Assembly: GCA_041890515.1 (NCBI GenBank) | Contig: JASDWX010000094.1 | Span: 1 to 13,224 of the forward strand | Source: Colwellia_A sp041890515 | GTDB taxonomy: Bacteria > Pseudomonadota > Gammaproteobacteria > Enterobacterales > Alteromonadaceae | Length of the DNA stretch: 13,224 nt | Direction of reading: 5' to 3' | Shown: positions 7,326-13,224 of the stretch, piece by piece | Position numbering within the stretch: position 1 is the first letter of the stretch | Layout: the number at the start of each line of letters is the position of its first letter | Program-made: the position numbers and the translations under genes | The notes under the pieces: model-generated | The model's input: the letters and a program-made list of their open reading frames with translations, nothing else | What the model was told of the DNA's origin: nothing | Database searches by the model: none

Positions 7326-7345
7326 ATAGCAGGAATCGAACCAAT
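7326..7345 (-). promoter_or_regulatory. Sigma-54 (RpoN) promoter of the EF-hand gene
   Basis: On the minus strand the sequence TTGGTTCGATTCCTGCT matches the consensus YTGGCACG-N4-TTGCW: the invariant GG (-24; 7342-7341) and GC (-12; 7330-7329) are exactly 10 bases apart, and 6 of 8 positions of the -24 block and 4 of 5 of the -12 block agree. The predicted transcription start, near 7317, gives a leader of about 35 bases that contains the strong ribosome site of the EF-hand gene. Two GlrR-type sites lie upstream at about -98 and -240, the distance typical for sigma-54 activators. The promoter is deduced from sequence only. Confidence 0.7.
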
Positions 7346-7406
7346 ATCACAAGTGACTGATTTAAATAAACAAAGAGTAAGTAATAACGGATTCACATCA
7401 CAAATG

Positions 7407-7424
7407 TGTCGCTATTTAGCAACA
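7407..7424. promoter_or_regulatory. Candidate GlrR-binding site 1 (one mismatch)
   Basis: TGTCGCTATTTAGCAACA matches the GlrR palindrome TGTC-N10-GACA at 7 of 8 positions. It also has inner symmetry (TGTCGC-N6-GCAACA). It is centred about 98 bases upstream of the predicted sigma-54 start of the EF-hand gene. It shares the left flank AATGTGTC with site 2 at 7549-7566. A 7-of-8 match alone would be weak evidence; position, inner symmetry and the partner site strengthen it. Confidence 0.55.
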
Positions 7425-7548
7425 GATAAAATATTTATAAAGAAATTGAAATAATCTAAAAGTGTCAATAACAAGAATAACTGTAATAAAAACAGTCACT
7501 AGAACAAGGTTAACGTTGAAATAGCAGCTGTAGCAACGCTTTGTAATG

Positions 7549-7566
7549 TGTCTCAAAAAAGCGACA
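7549..7566. promoter_or_regulatory. Candidate GlrR-binding site 2 (exact match)
   Basis: TGTCTCAAAAAAGCGACA matches the GlrR consensus TGTC-N10-GACA, known from the enterobacterial glmY promoter, at all 8 positions. It is centred 142 bases from site 1, about 240 bases upstream of the predicted EF-hand start and 68 bases upstream of the glrK ATG. It could serve as a distal activator site for the EF-hand gene, an autoregulatory site for the glrK operon, or both. Confidence 0.65.
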
Positions 7567-7625
7567 CCCTTGTTTTTTACCTTAATAAAATTAAACTACC
7601 CACCTTGCTATTACTTGTGACTAAA

Positions 7626-9113
7626 ATGAAAAAATTAAATTTTCCTAATATCTTTAATATCAATTTATTTTCCATTCGAAGACTTACCATTTTAGGATTT
7701 GCTTTGGTGGCCTTTCCCTTAGTACTTGCTTTGTTGTATAGCGCGAACCAAGTTACCCAGCTTTCTCATCAAAGTACGTCAACGATATTTAATGTCGCTG
7801 ATCTCGTTAAAACAAACCGACAAATTAATCTGACATTAGGAAAAATGGAAAGGAGTGCTGGTCAGTTTTTGATCCTTAAAGATCAAGATTTATTAACCTC
7901 TTATTTAAAGCATGAAAAAAAGGTATTAACGACTATTGCCAGTAATACATTATTCAAAACTGATAGTAGTTTACGTTCACTCAGTAATGAGTTCGCTGAA
8001 ATAATTTCGGATGTTCATCGTTATTTAACTTTACATGAATTAAAAGAGTCATCATTAGAGGTATTAAAAGTAAAATTTACACAACTCGTCTCTATACGTA
8101 AAAAACTTGCTGAACAAAGTAATAACTTATTAATATCTCAAGCTGAAAAAATAAAAATATCGGCTAATAATGTTAGACACGATATGCTTAAAAGCTTACT
8201 GATCATTCCTTTTACCTTAATCATCGCTACAATTTTTATCGTCTTAATCACTAAGCCTCTCAAACAATTACTGCGTAAAATACACGCTTTAGAGTTAAGT
8301 CATTTTGAAGAAAAGATCATATTTAATGGTTCGCCTGAAATAAAAGAAATCGCAGATGCTTTAGAGGTTATGCGTAAACGTTTACATGCACTGGAGTTAC
8401 AAAAATCGAGCTTTATTCGTCATATATCCCATGAACTAAAAACACCTTTAGCGGCAATAAGGGAAGGCACCGAGTTACTTTATGACAATAGTGTGGGAGA
8501 GTTAAACCCCGAACAACAAGAAATATCTAACATCATTCGTAGTAGTGTTACTCGCTTACAGCGTTTGATTGAAGATCTTCTTGATTTTAATATTGTTCTA
8601 GACTCGACCAGCTTACAAGATGTTGAAATTGTTAAACTATCATTATTGGTTGAAAACGTTTTACAGCAAAGAAGTTTAGATATAAAACGTAAAAAAATAA
8701 CCATTAGTCATAAAAACCAAGCGGTAAATCTGAAAGTAAATGCTAAACAATTAAGTGTTATTTTAGATAATCTCTTATCAAATGCGATTAAGTACACCAA
8801 TGAAAATAATGTCATTACTATTAAATATTCACTCGATAATACTCAATTGACCTTGTCTATTATTGATCGAGGTTGTGGCATAGATAAAGAGCAGCAAGAC
8901 AAAATATTTGATGCTTTTTATCAAGGTACGCCTGAAGTAAACGCAACCATAAAAGGCAGTGGCTTAGGTTTAACTATAGTAAAAGAGCTGCTCTTACGAC
9001 TTAATGGCTCGATTGAAATGAAAAGTAATACAGGAATAAATCATGGAACCGTAATGAAAATAACGTTACCTAATGCTTTTTATAAAGAAAAAATGATTGG
9101 AGTAAAAATCTAA
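7626..9113 (+). CDS. glrK: Membrane sensor histidine kinase GlrK (QseE)
   Basis: This 495-aa inner-membrane kinase would autophosphorylate on a histidine in response to an envelope signal and pass the phosphate to GlrR. TM1 (about 21-39) and TM2 (about 190-208) bracket a ~150-residue helical periplasmic sensor domain. A HAMP segment follows (209-260), then HisKA with ISHELKTPLAAIREGTELL-type sequence (H269) and HATPase_c with N-box (DNLLSNAIKY, 381-390), DRGCGI (414-419) and GSGLGLT (444-450). The sequence around the H-box closely follows E. coli GlrK as I remember it. An upstream in-frame GTG (7548) would add 26 residues and place the start inside the exact GlrR site; ATG 7626 matches the E. 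coli N-terminus better and is chosen, although neither has a clear ribosome site. Its stop overlaps the qseG start (TAATG), so the two are translationally coupled. Confidence 0.9.
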   Translation: MKKLNFPNIFNINLFSIRRLTILGFALVAFPLVLALLYSANQVTQLSHQSTSTIFNVADLVKTNRQINLTLGKMERSAGQFLILKDQDLLTSYLKHEKKVLTTIASNTLFKTDSSLRSLSNEFAEIISDVHRYLTLHELKESSLEVLKVKFTQLVSIRKKLAEQSNNLLISQAEKIKISANNVRHDMLKSLLIIPFTLIIATIFIVLITKPLKQLLRKIHALELSHFEEKIIFNGSPEIKEIADALEVMRKRLHALELQKSSFIRHISHELKTPLAAIREGTELLYDNSVGELNPEQQEISNIIRSSVTRLQRLIEDLLDFNIVLDSTSLQDVEIVKLSLLVENVLQQRSLDIKRKKITISHKNQAVNLKVNAKQLSVILDNLLSNAIKYTNENNVITIKYSLDNTQLTLSIIDRGCGIDKEQQDKIFDAFYQGTPEVNATIKGSGLGLTIVKELLLRLNGSIEMKSNTGINHGTVMKITLPNAFYKEKMIGVKI

Positions 9114-9688
9114 TGAAAAAATGTCTAAACATGAGCTTTGTGCTTACTTTACTGTTGATATTAGCAGGCTGTGAGCTATTAAAACAAAGTGAATTACCTA
9201 TTAAGTCTGAAAGTAACAATATTAATTACGCTCAATATTATTTATTACTGGCTAAATTAAGTGATGAAAATATTATTGACAAAATTCATCAAGTCCAATT
9301 GATATCACACGATAAAAACCAACCCAATATGCAAAATAAAAATAACAATGCGCTGAATATAGAGCAGCAATTTAAATCCGTACTGTTGTTTGCTCTGCCC
9401 AACTCCCCTATTCACAACCCATTCACAGCAAAAAGCAAATTAAACCAACTGTCTTTAGATAATCTCAAAGACGTTCATTTAACTTATACTGACTTTGCTT
9501 TTTTCAATATGCTGAAATCACAACTAAATCAGCAAATATTACTGCTTAATCAATTATCTTTAGAAAAGAAAGCGCTTAACCTTATTAATAAAACTTTTCA
9601 ACATCAGCAAGATAAAATCGAATCGTTACAGCAACAGATTATTCAATTGAAAAAAATAGAAAGTAATATTAATGAGCATGGGCAGTAA
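9113..9688 (+). CDS. qseG: Outer-membrane lipoprotein QseG (YfhG)-like, GlrK accessory
   Basis: This 191-aa lipoprotein has a lipobox LAGC with C20; the next residue is E, not D, so it should go to the outer membrane. The middle is helical with LLLAKLSDENIIDKIHQVQL and a QFKSVLLFALP segment that corresponds in position to QseG. The C-terminal 35 residues (about 155-188) are rich in Q, L and I with heptad spacing, a likely coiled coil. In E. coli, QseG is encoded between GlrK and GlrR and acts on GlrK in the periplasm. Here the gene sits in the same slot: it overlaps glrK by one base, with TGGAG 10 bases before its ATG, and ends 5 bases before glrR. Sequence similarity is weak, as usual for this protein, so the name rests mainly on position, lipobox and coiled coil. 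Confidence 0.78.
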   Translation: MKKCLNMSFVLTLLLILAGCELLKQSELPIKSESNNINYAQYYLLLAKLSDENIIDKIHQVQLISHDKNQPNMQNKNNNALNIEQQFKSVLLFALPNSPIHNPFTAKSKLNQLSLDNLKDVHLTYTDFAFFNMLKSQLNQQILLLNQLSLEKKALNLINKTFQHQQDKIESLQQQIIQLKKIESNINEHGQ

Positions 9689-9693
9689 AAAAG

Positions 9694-11085
9694 ATGGCTT
9701 CAGAAAAGAAATTCAATGAAAATAAACATGAAAAAATACTACTTGTTGATGACGACCCCAACTTATTAAGGTTGCTCGGTATTCGTTTATCCGCAGCAGG
9801 TTATCAAATCGAGTCCGCAAATAGCGCTAAAATGGCATTAGGTATATTAAAGACTTTTCATCCTCAGTTAGTCGTTAGCGACTTACGCATGGAAGGAATG
9901 GACGGTATGGCACTTTTTGAAAAAATTCGTCAACAGGAACCAAATCTACCTGTAATTATTATGACTGCTCACGGCACTATTCCTGATGCCATCAATGCGA
10001 CTAAACAAGGCGTGTTTAGCTGTTTAACTAAGCCCTTTGAAAGCCCAGCGTTATTATCAACTGTAGAAGAAGCAATACGTTTACAACCCCAGAACAGCTC
10101 ACACAATAACAACGAGGAAGCCGATGTGTGGCGTGAAAAAATAATTAGCCGTAGTGCGGTTATGTCATCATTATTACAACAAACCTATCAAGTCGCACAA
10201 AGTGACTTTAGTTTATTAATACATAGCCCTAGCGGCACAGGTAAAGAGTTACTGGCTAAGGCCGTTCATTTAGCCAGTAAGCGACACAACAAAAATTTTA
10301 CCGCGATTAACTGTGCGGCAATACCTGAACAGTTGTTAGAGTCGGAATTATTCGGACATTGTAAAGGTGCTTTTACCGGTGCCGATAAAAGTCATCAAGG
10401 CCTTTTTCAATCAACTGATGGAGGAACTTTATTTCTTGATGAAGTGGGTGACATGCCGATGAGTTTTCAAGTAAAGCTATTACGTGCCTTACAAGAAAAA
10501 GAAGTGCGCCCAGTAGGTAATACACAGTCAATAAAAGTCGATGTGCGTATTATTGCTGCAACACACAAAAATTTACAACAAGCCATTATTGATAAAAGCT
10601 TTCGAGAAGATCTTTATTACCGTTTGAACGTGGTTGAACTTACTTTGCCAGCATTAGCAGAACGACGTGAAGACATCCCTTTGCTCGCACAACATTTCCT
10701 CAGTTTAGCCATTGAAAAGACTTCTCATAAAATAAACGGATTTAGTCAAGAAGCGATGGAAGTCTTAATCAGGGCTGACTGGCCTGGAAATATAAGACAA
10801 CTTCAAAATGTGGTTGAACAATGTGTCGCTTTATCCACTGAAACATTAATCAGTGAAAGTCTAATTAACAATGCATTACGAATACAAAGCGCGAAGCTCC
10901 CGTCATTTCAAGAAGCTCGAGAACAATTTGAACGAGACTATTTAGCTAAATTATTAAAAACGACCGAAGGTAATGTTTCACAAGCAGCGAAAATAGCTCA
11001 GCGAAATCGTACAGATTTCTATAAACTATTGAAAAAGCATCACTTGAATGCAGAATCATTTAGAGTTGATAACGATTCACCCTAA
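9694..11085 (+). CDS. glrR: Sigma-54-dependent response regulator GlrR (QseF)
   Basis: This 463-aa NtrC-type activator has three domains. The receiver domain (about 13-130) has acidic DDD (19-21), phospho-acceptor D63, T91 and K113. The AAA+ domain (about 150-385) has Walker A SGTGKE (180-185), the sigma-54 contact loop GAFTGA (225-230), Walker B GTLFLDE (244-250), FREDLYYRLNV with the arginine finger region (303-313) and WPGNIRQL (363-370). The C-terminal helix-turn-helix (about 425-450) reads AAKIAQRNRTDFYKLL, nearly the same as in E. coli GlrR, which predicts similar DNA recognition. The Walker A is preceded by SP where NtrC proteins usually have GE; the change is mild and in an otherwise intact ATPase. 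It is the third gene of the glrK-qseG-glrR run. Because GlrR in enterobacteria binds TGTC-N10-GACA and needs sigma-54, the sites at 7407-7424 and 7549-7566 and the -24/-12 promoter at 7326-7345 are its natural local targets. Confidence 0.94.
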   Translation: MASEKKFNENKHEKILLVDDDPNLLRLLGIRLSAAGYQIESANSAKMALGILKTFHPQLVVSDLRMEGMDGMALFEKIRQQEPNLPVIIMTAHGTIPDAINATKQGVFSCLTKPFESPALLSTVEEAIRLQPQNSSHNNNEEADVWREKIISRSAVMSSLLQQTYQVAQSDFSLLIHSPSGTGKELLAKAVHLASKRHNKNFTAINCAAIPEQLLESELFGHCKGAFTGADKSHQGLFQSTDGGTLFLDEVGDMPMSFQVKLLRALQEKEVRPVGNTQSIKVDVRIIAATHKNLQQAIIDKSFREDLYYRLNVVELTLPALAERREDIPLLAQHFLSLAIEKTSHKINGFSQEAMEVLIRADWPGNIRQLQNVVEQCVALSTETLISESLINNALRIQSAKLPSFQEAREQFERDYLAKLLKTTEGNVSQAAKIAQRNRTDFYKLLKKHHLNAESFRVDNDSP

Positions 11086-11111
11086 CAAGATTAGCTGAGA
11101 ATATACAAACG

Positions 11112-11558
11112 ATGAAAAGCTTACACTTAACAGAATTCTTCCCTTATCAGCTCACTCAACTTCAAGCAAAAGTGAGTGATAATATTGCCGAAATTTATAC
11201 GGGAAAATTTGACCTTTCTCGTCAAGAATGGCGTGTTTTAGCTTGTTTAGGTAACGGAGAGTTGTTACCCGCTAAGCAAATAGGCGAGCAAACAAATTTA
11301 GAAAAAATGCCAGCAAGCCGCGCAATTTCAAAAATGCAGACCCAAGGCTTGTTAGTGAAAAGCGCCGATAAAACGGATAAGCGATCGTCATTATTAAAAC
11401 TAACAGAACATGGCTTGTCAATTTATCAACAATTAATACCGATGGTATTAGAGCGCGAACAGGAATTATTGTCCGTGTTAAGTATTCAAGACAAAAATCA
11501 ACTCACGGAAATCATCAAAAAATTAACGTTGAAATCGATAGAAATAACCAATAAATAA
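11112..11558 (+). CDS. MarR-family transcriptional regulator
   Basis: This 148-aa DNA-binding protein has the MarR winged-helix fold. LSRQEWRVLACLGN (35-48), the helix-turn-helix with LLPAKQIGEQTNLEKMPASRAISKM in the order AKQIGEQ, KMPASRAISKM (54-75), and the wing DKTDKRSSLLKLTEHG (86-101) follow the family pattern D-x-x-D-x-R-x-x-x-x-x-LT-x-x-G. Helices at both ends would form the dimer interface. It begins 26 bases after the glrR stop on the same strand with no terminator between, so it is probably a fourth gene of the glr operon. GAGA lies about 11 bases ahead of the ATG, a weak ribosome site. MarR is not part of the glr operon in E. coli. Ligand and targets cannot be read from the sequence. 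Confidence 0.93.
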   Translation: MKSLHLTEFFPYQLTQLQAKVSDNIAEIYTGKFDLSRQEWRVLACLGNGELLPAKQIGEQTNLEKMPASRAISKMQTQGLLVKSADKTDKRSSLLKLTEHGLSIYQQLIPMVLEREQELLSVLSIQDKNQLTEIIKKLTLKSIEITNK

Positions 11559-11796
11559 TAAATAATAAAAATGACCGATAACTAGAATACCTCTAGCATC
11601 AGTGCCACTAAATTACATTTACCTATTTCACTTATTTAGACCTTATTAGATGTATCATTTTGGATAAATTAAACACTGCTCATGCAGACTCATGCCAAAA
11701 ACCTGAGCGAATTCACTAGTCAAAACAACCTTATTTTATGTTACTTTGATACGAATATAGTTCCACTATTTCGTTTTATGACTTCTCTGTGCTAAG
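11559..11796. other. Gene-free region between the MarR gene and the diguanylate cyclase promoter
   Basis: No gene or clear terminator is visible here. The only regularities are a direct repeat of CTCATGC (11679-11685 and 11689-11695), exactly 10 bases apart and thus on the same helix face, and a short CTAGA/TCTAG inverted repeat near 11584-11597. Confidence 0.5.
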
Positions 11797-11825
11797 TTGA
11801 CATAAAGACTTGAAAAAATTAATGT
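11797..11825 (+). promoter_or_regulatory. Sigma-70 promoter of the diguanylate cyclase gene
   Basis: A perfect -35 box TTGACA (11797-11802) is followed after 17 bases by TAATGT (11820-11825), a poor -10 with 3 of 6 matches. It would give a leader of about 125 bases that contains two adjacent stem-loops. The strong -35 with weak -10 suggests dependence on an activator, which is inference. Confidence 0.45.
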
Positions 11826-11832
11826 CTTCTTA

Positions 11833-11878
11833 GATTGATCAGGAGTCAGCCGCGTTTGATTAATCGAATGTCTATTCG
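11833..11878 (+). promoter_or_regulatory. Two adjacent stem-loops in the diguanylate cyclase leader
   Basis: GATTGATCA (11833-11841) pairs with TGATTAATC (11857-11865), 9 base pairs with one G-U, around a GC-rich loop. CGAAT (11865-11869) pairs at once with ATTCG (11874-11878) around GTCT; the two stems share one base, so only one of the two terminal pairs can form. The motif AATGTC occurs three times in the same leader (11821, 11867, 11894). It does not resemble the c-di-GMP riboswitches that I know. A regulatory role is possible but unproven. Confidence 0.3.
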
Positions 11879-11958
11879 CCTTTATGTAACATGAATGTCA
11901 TTTTCATTTGCTCATAGGATAAATTTAAGTTTGAAGTTATTTTGTAAAGGCTAAAACA

Positions 11959-12945
11959 ATGAAAGATAAAACAGCTATCGATACAGTCCCAAATTTTGTA
12001 ATCAAGTCAACTAAAAGCATTGCATTAATATCTGCTGTCATTATCGCCCCGTTTGTTGTTATTAATATTTATCAAGAGGAATATTTGCTGGCGCTAGGCA
12101 TTTTTTTCCTTATTTGCCTTTATTCTCTCGCCGCATATAGATGTCACCAGAACAAATATAGTCTACCACTTAGTCTCTTTGGTATTGCTCCCGTTATTAC
12201 CTCAATCTCTGCTTTTGCATTATATAAAATAGGTATCGCTGCTTCATTTTGGTCCTTCCCAGCAATATTTGTATTGTATTTTGTACTGCCATTACGATTT
12301 GCTGCCATAATAAATATTGTCTTTTTGGTCGTTATATTACCCATATCCTTTAATGCAATGGCAATGAACGAATTTACTAGGTTTTATATGGTATTAATTG
12401 GTACCAGTGGCTTTGTTTTTATGTGTATAAAAGAAATAGAAAGTCAGCAGAATTCGCTTACCATGTTATCCAATACCGATGTATTAACGGGTCTAAATAA
12501 TCGCGCGTTACTCGATCAAAGTCTTGAACAGGCAATTCATCTTAATCGCAGATACAAAACGTCGATGACATTGTTAATTATTGACCTTGATCACTTTAAA
12601 AAGATTAATGACATTTTTGGTCATACCACTGGCGATGATGTACTTAAACAAGTGGCTATTTTAATGCGGAATAACTTCAGAGTCCCTGACATCATATTTC
12701 GTATCGGTGGCGAAGAATTTTTAGTATTGTTAAATGGATCAGATACCTCAAATAGTGAAATGGTTGCTGAGCGGCTTCGTCAATCCATTGAGACATACAA
12801 ATTTATACCTAATCATAAGGTTACGGCAAGTATTGGAGTTTGCGAATTAAAAGCCCATAACACCGCAAAAAACTGGATGTCGGAATGTGATGAAAGGTTA
12901 TACGTCGCAAAAGTGAATGGCCGCAACAAAGTCGTTTGTGAATAG
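11959..12945 (+). CDS. Membrane-bound diguanylate cyclase (GGDEF domain)
   Basis: This 328-aa protein would make cyclic di-GMP from two GTP at the inner membrane. The N-terminal half (about 18-160) holds six hydrophobic segments, roughly 19-38, 41-60, 68-89, 94-112, 114-135 and 141-159, and could be a sensor of the MASE type, although I cannot name the subfamily. The GGDEF domain starts with TDVLTGLNNR (173-182). It has the metal-binding D209 in IIDLDHFKKIND, the active-site loop GGEEF (250-254) and an intact inhibitory I-site RVPD (241-244) five residues ahead, so it should be active and product-inhibited. There is no EAL domain. AAAGG lies 8 bases before the ATG. The gene stands alone behind a 400-base spacer with its own promoter, apart from the glr operon. 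Confidence 0.93.
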   Translation: MKDKTAIDTVPNFVIKSTKSIALISAVIIAPFVVINIYQEEYLLALGIFFLICLYSLAAYRCHQNKYSLPLSLFGIAPVITSISAFALYKIGIAASFWSFPAIFVLYFVLPLRFAAIINIVFLVVILPISFNAMAMNEFTRFYMVLIGTSGFVFMCIKEIESQQNSLTMLSNTDVLTGLNNRALLDQSLEQAIHLNRRYKTSMTLLIIDLDHFKKINDIFGHTTGDDVLKQVAILMRNNFRVPDIIFRIGGEEFLVLLNGSDTSNSEMVAERLRQSIETYKFIPNHKVTASIGVCELKAHNTAKNWMSECDERLYVAKVNGRNKVVCE

Positions 12946-13012
12946 CATCGACTAGGTTATAGACTTTCCCCATCTCACGCAGGGGCATAAATACATAAAT
13001 TGTATAAGGCTC

Positions 13013-13045
13013 ATGTTTTGTTATATTCCATCAAAACATTTTGTT
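13013..13045 (+). terminator. Possible terminator after the diguanylate cyclase gene
   Basis: ATGTTTTG (13013-13020) pairs with CAAAACAT (13032-13039) around an 11-base loop, followed by TTTTGTT. An outer pair GGGGCA (12982-12987) / TGCCCC (13045-13050) encloses it. The inner stem is AT-rich and the T run is interrupted, so terminator strength is doubtful. Confidence 0.35.
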
Positions 13046-13050
13046 GCCCC

Positions 13051-13224
13051 AAATTTGAATTACCGGGTGGCTGCAATAGGCACATTTTCTCACACAGGTT
13101 TGAGTGGCGTATGACTCCTTTTTGCTATCAGTGACCTAAAGAACAACCAATAGCTAACGTCAGCACTACGCACATTGAACTAAACCGCTCCGCGGTAATG
13201 GTGTGTTTGGCAAGCACCGTTTAT
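13051..13224. other. Unassigned right end of the window
   Basis: No gene is supported here. The GC content rises towards the end, to about half over the last 60 bases. A GC-rich hairpin ACCGC/GCGGT lies around 13184-13196. On the minus strand a short open stretch reads RKCAYCSHPVIQIWGN, which recalls the zinc-ribbon start of some transposases but ends at a TGA within a few codons. It could be the edge of an old mobile element or simply chance. Confidence 0.3.

Noticed and set aside
7326..7345. GGTTCGATTCC on the minus strand looks like the T-arm of a tRNA, raising the idea of a tRNA fragment or attachment site.
   Set aside because: The flanks cannot form the 5-bp T-stem or an acceptor stem, and no anticodon arm lies upstream. 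The same bases are better explained as a sigma-54 promoter.
7283..7547. A glmY-like small RNA upstream of glrK, as in enterobacteria.
   Set aside because: No stable rightward hairpin with T run and no sigma-54 promoter on the plus strand are visible in the spacer; the only good one points left to the EF-hand gene.
7595..7609. TTGCT at 7605-7609 as a -12 element of a sigma-54 promoter facing glrK.
   Set aside because: The required GG ten bases before the GC is absent (AC at 7595-7596).
7548..7625. GTG start giving glrK 26 extra N-terminal residues.
   Set aside because: No ribosome site, the extension has no match to the E. coli GlrK N-terminus as remembered, and it would place the start inside the exact GlrR palindrome. 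ATG 7626 is preferred.
11826..11958. A c-di-GMP riboswitch in the diguanylate cyclase leader.
   Set aside because: The conserved elements of GEMM-type riboswitches are not present; only simple stems are seen.
13141..13224. Integron attC site at the right edge.
   Set aside because: GC-rich dyads are present, but the paired core sites GTTRRRY / RYYYAAC in the right arrangement are not found.

Overview
The window reads as chromosomal DNA of an AT-rich marine gammaproteobacterium, most likely from the Alteromonadales (Colwellia or Thalassotalea type). This is inferred from the low GC, the protein families present (GlrK/QseG/GlrR, a PA4780-type RIO kinase with a DUF6172 protein, an MltB-type transglycosylase) and their sequence style. 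No rRNA, tRNA, CRISPR array or intact mobile element was found.

Layout, left to right. (1) The first ~105 bases are a GC-richer, palindrome-rich repeat-like patch, followed by the intrinsic terminator of a leftward KamA-family radical SAM gene. (2) That gene is divergent from a LysR-type regulator (1802-2692). (3) A leftward MltB-type lytic transglycosylase (2971-4179) is divergent from a DUF6172 protein and a RIO-type kinase, probably one operon (4341-5543). (4) The kinase gene overlaps by 4 bp, tail to tail, an RsuA-like pseudouridine synthase (5540-6313). (5) Next come a leftward 118-aa protein of unknown function and a leftward exported EF-hand protein (6887-7282) with its own terminator. 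(6) Divergent from the EF-hand gene is a rightward run: glrK, qseG, glrR and a MarR regulator (7626-11558). (7) After a 400-base gap comes a membrane diguanylate cyclase (11959-12945) with a promoter and a structured leader. (8) The last ~280 bases carry hairpins but no gene that I can support.

The most interesting signal is in the 343 bases between the EF-hand gene and glrK. On the minus strand, facing the EF-hand gene, there is a good sigma-54 promoter (-24 GG and -12 GC exactly spaced). Upstream of it lie two palindromes of the type recognised by GlrR (TGTC-N10-GACA): one exact, one with a single mismatch. GlrR is itself a sigma-54 activator and is encoded in the divergent operon. The local arrangement therefore predicts a self-contained circuit: GlrK with the lipoprotein QseG senses an envelope signal, GlrR is phosphorylated, and GlrR with RNA polymerase-sigma-54 switches on a small exported calcium-binding-type protein. 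In enterobacteria the known target of this system is the small RNA GlmY, so a secreted EF-hand protein as local target would be a different output.
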